From: Gonapodya sp. JEL0774
Taxonomy: Eukaryota > Monoblepharomycota > Monoblepharidomycetes > Monoblepharidales > Gonapodyaceae
Assembly: GCA_027604505.1 (NCBI GenBank)
Contig: JADIIX010000394.1
Span: 1-10,060, forward strand
Direction of reading: 5' to 3'
Length of the DNA stretch: 10,060 bases
The translations under genes and the position numbers were made by a program. Numbering within the stretch: position 1 is the stretch's first letter; every line of letters begins with the position of its first letter. The notes beneath the pieces are model-generated. The model was not told the DNA's origin. It saw nothing but the letters and a program-made list of their open reading frames with translations, and searched no databases. This document shows, piece after piece, positions 1 to 7,218 of this stretch.

Positions 1-204
1 TGTCGTCGGTTGCTGCAACACACGATTCGTCAAACCAAACCACGCTGACGTCTTCCCAGATACCCAGTGGCTGATAAAAATAATCGTGAAGCTGCCAATG
101 CAGATGGGAAAGTGAACGATTCTCCCAATGTGAGACAGTGGAGATAATGACGTTCATAAACAACCATGCAGAGCCAAAGTTTCGGCGTTGAATGCGGCGG
201 CCCC
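1..204 (-). other. Open minus-strand frame running off the left edge
   Basis: Downstream of acceptor CATCAG (ending at 205), one minus-strand frame has no stop through base 1, about 68 codons. Its residues include FGSAWLFMNVI and, near the edge, WEDVSVVWFDESC. It could be the true last exon of the acetyltransferase, reached by the GTACGT donor at 266. It could also be an unrelated fragment, or chance: a 68-codon open run is not rare. I do not recognise a family. The DES tripeptide after a hydrophobic strand is loosely like Tc1/IS630-type transposases, but that is too weak to call. Confidence 0.2.
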
Positions 205-1033
205 CTGATGAGGTGACGGCTTTATCTGGATTAAGATTTGGATCGACTGATTGGGCTCCAACGTACCTTCATTCTTGTCAGTAGAGAAGACGAGAACGAG
301 TCTTTTGATAAGCTGCTCTTCGAAGAGCTGCACAATCTCCGTGATTTTGCCCAAAACTGCATAAAGAAGAATCCCCAAATTGACCAGCATGCCCACTCAA
401 ACAACGTTGTGACGCTTTGGACATACCACTGGACTGAAGTAAATGGCGACTAAGACCACTCTCGCGATCTAAAAGCAATAAGATCGCCAATGGTCGAAAT
501 AGAAGAGTTTTACTCGCAAATATGTGAAACAATCCCACATGACTGCATTCACCCACAGTTCGGGTGGCAGAACACAGTTCCGATGTAGATAGCGTAGTCT
601 CCCTCGCGTGGTTTCAGTGATTCGCCGGCTTGGCCAACTCGACCCTCGGGTAGCGTTTTCTCGTTTCGATACGCCCCAATAGAAAGTGGTGCCGAGTCAA
701 GCTCGTACTGCCCCAAAATCCATTTCACTGTTTCGGGAGAGTTTGAAGCTTGAACTCTTATTGTACCGACAATGATTGGAGTGTCTGGAATTCGCGCCAC
801 GTAAAGACACTCCTGGTGAATCCAACGCCGTAGTTCCTCATCCGAAGACACATCTAGAGTTCTCAGTAGTTCTTGAATTGATGCTCAAATGTGGGTAAGA
901 GTTTCTGCTCACCAATTACGGTCTCTTCGCGTTGGTCGGACACTGTATTCCACAGCAACTTGATGTTCGGGGCGTCCTCACTGTTCGCGACCTCGATCTG
1001 AAGATCCGTGATGGAAATGATTGGAGCACTCAT
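154..1033 (-). CDS. GNAT-family N-acetyltransferase, multi-exon, 3' end uncertain
   Basis: Probable acetyl-CoA-dependent N-acetyltransferase; the substrate is unknown. The model has exons 1033-913, 853-557, 468-427 and 356-154. Introns are 854-912, 469-556 and 357-426, all GT-AG, and every junction keeps phase 1, giving 220 aa. The start MSAPIISITDLQ is followed by an N-terminal helix region. The core reads DYAIYIGTVFCHPNY then RESGLSRHLLQS (about residues 140-151). This resembles the GNAT motif A pattern (Q/R-x-x-G-x-G/A) that binds acetyl-CoA pyrophosphate, here R-E-S-G-L-S. A later strand, KRLVLVFSTDKNEG, fits the next conserved GNAT strand. The junction that creates this motif uses donor GTGGGT; the nearby GTGAAT donor would give a stop. 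The C-terminus is unresolved. Reading through ends at TGA 154, whereas a strong donor GTACGT (266) and acceptor CATCAG (205) would move into a frame that stays open to base 1. The gene is divergent from the membrane-protein gene at 1207. Family call is from motifs only. Confidence 0.6.
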
Positions 1034-1206
1034 TTTCAAGTTTTTCTCACAGCAATTCGTTTTGGTCGTGTTGTGCTAGACGTACGCTGATCGGGGCGTG
1101 GCAAGCAGATGCGAAGCACGTGCTGATGACTCCTCATTCAGAATGCTCCGAGGAAAGCGAAGGTTCAATTGTTCTGAAAGCGATTTCCTTATCATTGCGA
1201 CTCGCG
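1034..1206. promoter_or_regulatory. Divergent intergenic region, presumed shared promoter
   Basis: This 173 bp lies between the start codon of the acetyltransferase (minus, 1033) and the preferred start of the membrane protein (plus, 1207). It should hold both 5' UTRs and promoters. The plus frame is open upstream of 1207 back to an ATG at 1021, but that extension would overlap the acetyltransferase start and reads as low-complexity Ser/Cys-rich sequence, so I treat it as non-coding. No convincing TATA box or operator was seen. Confidence 0.4.
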
Positions 1207-2307
1207 ATGGATCTTGTCGACTCTCTCTTGCCTTTGACCGGTCTGGAGCCAATTCCACTTCACATCAGCCTTCTCAACAATCTCGCCTACGTCGTGTTCC
1301 TGGGGTTGTTTCTCCTTTACCTGACGCTGCTTCTACCGCTGACGATCCGGTCCTGGAGAATATTACCGTCTCAATGCCCCGCGCTCGACAGCACACACTT
1401 CAAGCATGTGATCAACAACGATTCAGAATGGTGGATCTTACCATCGTACGAAACATCGCTCAAGATTGCTGTTGCATTGAGTGATGCGCTGGGGCTTCCG
1501 AGCACAGGCGACGCTCTTTATGATGCAGGAGTTCTCGTGCCTATGGGCCATGCAGTTCTCTCAGTGTGCGATATTCTCCTTCGCTCCGAACTTTGGACCA
1601 GCGAGCGCTTCCGATTAGTCCATCACTTCATTACCATCTACGCATCGTACAAGATGATACAGGAGAGGGAAATTCTCACCAGCTTGATATGGGAGCTTCC
1701 AGGGTTTTTTCACGTTCTCGGAAACACCGTATGGTATGACTGTGAATGAAATCCTCTTAATGCAAATCTCACTGCGATTTCTGGAAAGGTATCTCCTCGG
1801 AGACGGCCCAGGAGATCGCCCAGCACTTCTAATACATACTTGTTATGTAGTTTTGGCGATCGGTGAGTATATTTTGGAACCATCCCAGTATGTTTGGGGT
1901 ATTGCCTGTTCGCATCCCATAAATTTCAAATTCTTTCGTTTTTTTTTACATGCGTCTTTACTCGGTGATCGTGGACGAACTCCAACTGGATATCTACAGT
2001 TGCATGCATAACCACCTTGTTCGATGATGCTCGGAATCCAATAATCTCAGCTCGCGCCTCTTCATATCTTCATCTCTCTACTGCAGCGCTCACCATCCCG
2101 TTTATGGGGATCATTGTCAGTGTGAACAACTGGGCAATGGACTGTGCACATTACACACCTGATGGTCGACACTGTCCCCCACAAATTATGCCGGCACTGG
2201 GTTCGGAGATCAATTTTTGGTGCTACATGGTAGTTGTTACGTTCGTGGTGTGCTGGCTGGCACAAAAACGGATGTCTGCAGCGGTGAAAGACATGAATAC
2301 TTCTTGA
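1207..2307 (+). CDS. Multipass membrane protein resembling TLC-domain (TRAM/LAG1/CLN8) family
   Basis: Exons 1207-1733, 1789-1862 and 2000-2307 give 302 aa. Introns are 1734-1788 (donor GTATGA, acceptor GGAAAG) and 1863-1999 (donor GTGAGT, acceptor CTACAG, with a T-run inside), and phases match. Hydrophobic segments lie near residues 20-46, 103-125, 137-150, 160-178, 188-207, 226-243 and 271-288. The middle resembles TLC proteins: an Asp in VLSVCDILL (D122), then RLVHHFITIYASY (H139-H140), then an acidic residue followed by LTSLIWELPGFF. In TLC families this region carries the conserved Asp and paired His associated with lipid handling in ER or plasma membranes. After the TLC-like part there is an extra loop with NNWAMDC, HYTPDG and HCPP (residues 243-261), whose Cys and His could form a disulfide or bind metal. 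The start at 1207 follows CTCGCG and gives an immediate amphipathic N-terminus. The lipid or substrate is unknown. Its C-terminal half is duplicated just downstream. Confidence 0.6.
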
Positions 2308-2393
2308 CCTGGCTCAGTGACAATGTAGGAGCGAGCAAACACGCATTCTTTGTAAACTTTATGTTGGACGTTCCAATTGATACTTTCCTACAG

Positions 2394-2826
2394 GAACTCA
2401 GGGGTTTGGGGGCATTGTTCTGAGGGCTTGGCGGGCCTCTATGTACCCAGAACCATCAACCCTAATTTGCTCCTGTTCTCTGCCGAACCCTTGATAGAAG
2501 CAGCATTTATAACGCTTGTTGACGACATTCGAAACCCAGCAACTTCACCCCGAACATCCGCCTACCACGGATTCCGTGGAGCCATCTTTACAATTCCATT
2601 CATCGGCTGAATTGTGAGCGCAAATAATTGGGCTATGGACTGTGAGCATTATACACCTGATGGCATTCACTGTCCGCCGATGATCTTTGTTCCATCTTCT
2701 TGGGGGTCCAAAATGAATCTGCTAGTTTTCATCACGATTTTGGCTGGCACAGTCTGTTGGTCGGTACAGCGGTTCACAGTGGCCGCGTTGCAGCGAAACG
2801 GAGGAACGCCTAACAAAGCAGCATAG
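2394..2826 (+). pseudogene. Truncated tandem copy of the upstream membrane-protein gene, with in-frame TGA
   Basis: This copies the C-terminal half of the preceding gene. Clear similarity begins around 2500: ITLVDDIRNP matches TTLFDDARNP, AIFTIPFIG matches ALTIPFMG, and NNWAMDC-x-HYTPDG-x-HCPP is shared apart from two variable residues. A final hydrophobic helix follows (KMNLLVFITILAGTVCW), then TAG at 2824. A TGA at 2608-2610 interrupts the frame just before the conserved loop. One frame is otherwise open from 2377 to 2826. The stretch matching the two intron sites of the upstream gene has no introns here. The 5' half, including the TLC-like HH region, is missing; a candidate acceptor CTACAG ends at 2393 but no upstream exon fits in the 86 bp spacer. 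Within the conserved loop most base differences from the first copy are at third codon positions, so the copy probably evolved under protein constraint before it broke. It could also be an expressed short gene with a sequencing error or a readthrough stop. Confidence 0.6.
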
Positions 2827-2909
2827 CCATGCCGTTGGACAATGTAATGGGAGATCTGTAACATTCACTGTCGACTGTGTTCGGACTTTCATGGTAAAAT
2901 AATTCTAAG

Positions 2910-2933
2910 GTAACATAAATTGTAACATAAATT
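2910..2933. repeat. 2 x 12 bp direct tandem repeat in AT-rich convergent spacer
   Basis: GTAACATAAATT occurs twice in a row without spacing. It lies in the 141 bp AT-rich gap between the end of the duplicated membrane-protein copy (plus) and the stop of the deacetylase gene (minus). This is where both 3' UTRs and polyadenylation signals should lie. No canonical AATAAA was seen for either gene. Confidence 0.7.
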
Positions 2934-2967
2934 AAAATATGAATATTCAACAAGGGTCAACCATTCT

Positions 2968-5941
2968 TCACCACGCAATGGCCGTAGTCAATGGCAGCGT
3001 CACCGTCTGGCCAGCACTCATTGGAATCCATACCGTTACTGGATCAACCGTGGATGCCTGTTCGTATGTATACGCTGCGTTCCTGCTAGTCAGGGAAGCT
3101 GATGGAATTGCGACGCCGACTTTGCAAGCTTTCAAAGTCGACACCGAAATGCTTGAGAGAGCACGGTTGGCGATGATGAACTTGGTCGTTATGCCGCAGG
3201 TCTCCCGACCTTCTCTCTCCCTAATAGAGATGAGTGTTTGAGTGTACGTGACTGATCCAACAATAGGGACGGCAAATCTCACCTGTAATATTGCGCAAGC
3301 GAGTCCATTTTTACTCTTGAGGATGGTACGAGTTGTAACACTCTATCAGACATCATCGGGGTCCTTGTGGACACAGAAGCAAGCACCAAACTCACGAAAT
3401 TATTGGCCAATTCACCATCGCCTTGTACTGCGCAAACATTGTCTCAAACCACTGTTGCAAAATGCCGAGTTTACCTGATGCGCTACCGATTGTGACGGAT
3501 GGCTGGTCGGCGTTTCGCAAGTTTGCTTGGTGGAACATGTGAGGACTGAGAACAAGAAAAACAATCAGTGATGTTCATCGCTCATACCAAGCGCCTTGCA
3601 ACTTACTCGTGCCTCAATGTCATCAGAGCAGCAATGACTCGGGAAGACTCTCGTTGGAGGCTTTGTTCGAGAGGATCGTCATTGATCATTCCCACGATGT
3701 TTGCACGACTGTAAGTAGCAGACGGAATGACTCACATTTGGGTCCAGTTGGAAGCTCCGAGAAGCGTCTGATACATTCCGTTGTAAATGGCAACGTTTTC
3801 GGTAACAGTGCTGCAGTGGTAGTAGATCTCGCTTGAGGAACGAATATCGAAACAAACCTTGTTAAATAAGTAAAGAACTTGTGTCAGTTGGCGATTGCTT
3901 ACGTGGGCCATCTGGGAATCAAAGCGTAGTTTGCAAAATTAGAGCTAGCAACGGTGGACCGCCACAACGTGTGAACCGGGGAGGGCACGAGGTTGGTACG
4001 GGAGTTGTCTCCGACAATGGTATTGATGTTGGCGGCGGTGAGCGCTTGGAGTACGTCTCCATTGAACGGACCCGAGATTTGCGGAGTGACCATGGAGTTT
4101 GGAGAGAACCAGGTTTGGCCTGTGAGTCCGAGCACTTGTGCCATGCGCTGGTTCATGACGATTTCTTGCTGGATGTCGTGGGTGGTGGCGTCATTGAGGT
4201 TCTCGTGGGTGAAGCTGGAGTGCCAAAAAAGTGGTGATTGCGTGAGTTGAATTATCAAAATGCAGAAAAGGGTCGCATTTCTGCAATCACTCACGTGTGA
4301 GATACCCAGTTGAACTGGTTTCGGACAGACGATGATCTGTACGACAAGTCGTTGGAGTTTCGACATCAAAGTGTTTTCGAAGAGTTGCAAAGTCATGGTC
4401 ACTTACGAAGTGAAGTAAGCGTACACCGGATCCTTTCCCAGGGTGGTGGAAGGAGACAAGAACCAACTGTACGTGTAAGAAGAGGGCCATCGGCTAGTGC
4501 CCGTTCCTGGAGTCTTTACATAATCAAGGGTGGTGTATCCCTCAGTGTCGATATCTTTGTGCATCAGATGACTTCAGAGCGGTGCGATTTGAATGGGATG
4601 GAATTATAGCAACCTCCTCACCAATCAACTCAGAAGACCCAATAGCATCCAAGACACCGTTGCCGTTAAAGATAAGCTCCAGTTTAAAGTTGCTTCCGGT
4701 AGGAAGTCGCTTGTTGACGTCGGTTTGCCAGCTGATTATACCTTGCACGTCGGCTTTGGTAATACGGTACGCCACGTCAGGGTTAAGTGCACCCTCGGTG
4801 GATAAGAAAACGTCATCAATCTGGCCGATGAAGAAAGTGCGACGGAAACCTGAGTGGGTCGTGCAGCCAGGTGATGGAGGATTTAGAATAGAAAATTAAA
4901 GTGGATTGAACAGAGAACAACGAACCTTGGTAGATCCCACGAGTACCCCACTGTAACCACACGTGATTCAAAAAGAGCGATGTTGTCGACCAGAACCCAA
5001 ATGGTGTGTAGAAGGCCATCTGCTGGCGACCGTTGTCGTAAGTGATGACAACAGCGCCGACTGTCTGGCTAGGCCAGGTGGGAGCCAGAGGTTCGAAGTA
5101 CACAACTGGTTTGGCTAGAGTGGTATTTGTGATTGTCGCAGGGTAGTGCCAGAGACTGAGAAGTTGGGAAGGAGTGTGAACATATGTACCGGAGACAATG
5201 ACACTCGGTAACTGACCCCGCAACAGTGATTTGCGGCGACGTGTTCAGGCCGGCAGCTGTGGCAAATGCTGAGTTCAAAGTGATAGTGTGCGCGTCGCTA
5301 GAGCCGCCGGAAGTTGCGGTGCCGTGGGCTGCTTGAGGCAAATCGTCCAGTGTCACGCGCCGAACGTTGTAGGTCGCTTCGTATTGTTCGAGCTGGGGAC
5401 AAACTTGTGAGAAAACACTTCAAAGTAGGTCCCATGCAATCATCTCACGTATGACCATTGTGCGGCTGTGAGAGCGCTGGCCCAAGAAAGCGAAGCGTAG
5501 TTCAAGCTGGCTTGTGCGATGACGATCAAGCTGAGTCAGGAGAAATTGTGGAGTGGTCTTGAACTGATCGTAACACACAATAGGCGAAGCAAGTAAATCA
5601 TTCACCTGTACTTGGGATTCCCAGAGGAGTCGACGAGAGGAAGGTTGCCGGTGATTCCCGTGGACGGTACAACAAGGACTTCGTAGGGAATGCCGTACGC
5701 ATCCAAAGTCATGGTAACAGGTACTATACGACGAAAATGTAATGGATCAATCTGAATGGATTTCATGCCCAACAACAGACCGTTGAATCGATTAGGACTC
5801 ACATTCAACTGCACTGTCGCTGGGAGTCACAGTGAGAATGAGAACCTTGTGGGTGAGAGAGAATCCCCGGACAATCGGAAGCGCAACGGTTAGCAAGGCG
5901 AGAGCAGCTAGGAGTAGATTCTTTGACTTGATTCGGGGCAT
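2968..5941 (-). CDS. agd3-like: Secreted Agd3-like polysaccharide deacetylase (CBM87-CE18 type)
   Basis: Probable secreted deacetylase of GalNAc-containing exopolysaccharide; Agd3 of Aspergillus deacetylates galactosaminogalactan. Fourteen exons: 5941-5803, 5723-5606, 5530-5449, 5392-5217, 5155-4926, 4849-4622, 4554-4407, 4336-4295, 4214-3903, 3831-3736, 3708-3607, 3545-3396, 3315-3283, 3220-2968. All junctions are GT-AG and phase-consistent, giving 702 aa. Residues 1-27 form a signal peptide (NLLLAALALLTVALPIVRG). The N-terminal carbohydrate-binding part has AYGIPYEVLVVPSTG, SALTAAQWSY, GLWHYPA, GRQQMAFYTPF and HVWLQWGTRG. The catalytic domain has QIDDVF (D260-D261) and SHTFTHENLNDA (H387, H391), the Asp and HxxxH metal-binding pattern of this deacetylase superfamily. 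VGDNSR, LRHDPHMFHQANL and VKMDSLAQYY follow, then a beta-rich C-terminus ending in DPVTVWIPMSAGQ. Known fungal Agd3 is around 800 aa, so this is somewhat compact. The least certain junction is the exon 10/11 intron (27 or 66 nt). Substrate is inferred from family only. Confidence 0.87.
3709..3735 (-). other. Candidate 27-nt intron in the Agd3-like gene (alternative 66 nt)
   Basis: The exon reading STVTENVAIYNGMYQTLLG then ASNWTQ hits an in-frame TGA. That TGA lies inside a strong donor, GTGAGT, at 3735, and the first acceptor (TTACAG) ends at 3709. Removing these 27 nt restores the frame (phase 2) into RANIVGMINDD. A second donor, GTATCA at 3774, with the same acceptor gives a 66-nt intron in the same phase, costs 13 residues and matches the 56-80 nt size of the gene's other introns. 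Confidence 0.45.
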
Positions 5942-6373
5942 AGTTGTGGAACGAATGGTGGATGATGATTTGGAGACGAAGTGTTTTGCGACTCAGGAAT
6001 TTGAGCGTTCCCTTTAATGAGTGAAGCCAGTAGGCAGAGATAATGCGATCCATTGCTTCCGTGATTCTGCGCTTTCGTGCGAAGACAGAGGGCGAAGATG
6101 TTCTGAGGGTTATGTAAACGTTCTTCGGGTCAAGGTTCAACCGTGCTGTGGTCCCCGTCCCTCTATTCGCCGTTCTGAAAACTGGTGTCACCAAACAATT
6201 CACGGAGAGCCAATGATCTCGCAAAATACAATCAGTAATTACAAAAAGACGGAAGTCCTTACACTAGCACGATTCACATTTTGTATCATTTTGGCATGAA
6301 CAACCTCTCCCGGTATTGCAGCTGTTCCAATTCATACCCGGAAATGTCCTGCTTCAGGAGTTCCATCACGTAG
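5942..6373. other. Intergenic spacer, presumed promoter of the Agd3-like gene
   Basis: These 432 bp separate the Agd3-like start codon (5941, minus) from the stop of the acidic membrane protein (6374, minus). It should hold the 3' UTR of the latter and the promoter and 5' UTR of the former. Open frames on both strands here lack splice continuity, codon bias or recognisable motifs. I see no RNA gene, repeat or clear promoter element. Confidence 0.5.
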
Positions 6374-7012
6374 CTACTCTTGTTCATCTTCGAAGACCGT
6401 GAGTGTCTCTGTCACCACCGAGGTTACTACGAGAATTTGCGGTTCGCCATTTCCTTCTTCACCCTGCGCGACCTGTTGGCCCTGTTCCTCTTCCTCCTCA
6501 TCATCATCACCATAAATCACAAACCTCTCTACTCTAAGTTCATGCTCTTGTTCACCAGTTTCCTCTGCTTGACCTTCCGATATGTCCGCAACTGCCGGAA
6601 GCACGTCATCGTATGATACAACCTCCGGCGCCGGGGCAGGCCAGTTCTCCATCGTCGCGAGTTCATCTCCAAGTACAATTTCGTCCAGTTCCGGTCCCTC
6701 TTCACCAGGCTCATCTGCCGCCCAGTCCCGTAGCTTGGGCATCGTGTCCAGAACACCTGACACGAAGGAGAACCATCACAACAGCAAGGTCTACATCGTA
6801 GTGAAAATGAAGATACTGGGAAAACTCTTACCTGATCTATCGAGTCGAATGGCATTAACAGCCATCAGACAAAGGCACGCGAGAAGGGTGACGAATATCC
6901 AATGGACGGGGAAGCGGGCGGGACGAGAGGAGGAGGAAAGACGGGAGGGCGGGTACGAAGGAGAAGAGTTGTTTATTGGACCAGGCGTTCCGTTCGAGGG
7001 TGGTTCGGTCAT
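6374..7012 (-). CDS. Unrecognised acidic single-pass membrane protein
   Basis: Exons 7012-6832 and 6756-6374 give 187 aa. The intron 6757-6831 has donor GTAAGA and acceptor GTGTCAG, phase 1. The start MTEPPSNGTPG is chosen because the longer frame upstream (from about 7174) reads as non-coding and lies in the spacer after the transporter gene. Residues 1-35 are rich in Ser, Pro and Asn. A single hydrophobic helix, FPVHWIFVTLLACLCLMAV, spans about 35-53 and is followed by IRLDR, suggesting an anchor rather than a cleaved signal peptide. The rest is strongly acidic: DEPGEEGPELDE, then a run GDDDEEEEEQ (143-152), and a C-terminus FEDEQE. A short hydrophobic beta-like stretch, QILVVTSVVTETLTVF, precedes the end. 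I recognise no family and see no catalytic motif. An organelle or ER-membrane anchor with an acidic tail that binds cations or proteins is only a guess. It lies 206 bp downstream of the transporter gene on the same strand. Confidence 0.6.
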
Positions 7013-7218
7013 CAGAAGCTGAGGGGGAAAGTGGGCATCGTGATTATGGGCTTCTGAGCGGTAATCGGTGCCACGAGTTTGGTATGACCGAGCTTTGATA
7101 TCCGTGGATGTCAAGGAACAACAGTGAAAAACTGCGTGCCATAAAGTACACACGATCGAGACCAGCTCAAGCACGAATCCGTGCTAAGTCCCCGAACGCT
7201 GACACAAGAACACAACAA

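Noticed and set aside
1021-1206. N-terminal extension of the TLC-like protein from the ATG at 1021
   Set aside because: It would overlap the acetyltransferase start codon and reads as Ser/Cys-rich low-quality sequence; the ATG at 1207 leads directly into the membrane protein.
2939-3241. A 100-codon plus-strand open frame beginning MNIQQGS
   Set aside because: It is antisense to the last exon of the Agd3-like gene, whose C-terminal sequence matches the family and splices in phase.
3881-4609. Plus-strand open frames across the Agd3-like gene
   Set aside because: They are antisense to exons that carry the conserved HTFTHEN and related motifs on the minus strand.
5805-6224. A 139-codon minus-strand open frame overlapping the start of the Agd3-like gene
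   Set aside because: It reads the signal-peptide exon in a different frame and gives Ser/Arg-rich sequence without motifs.
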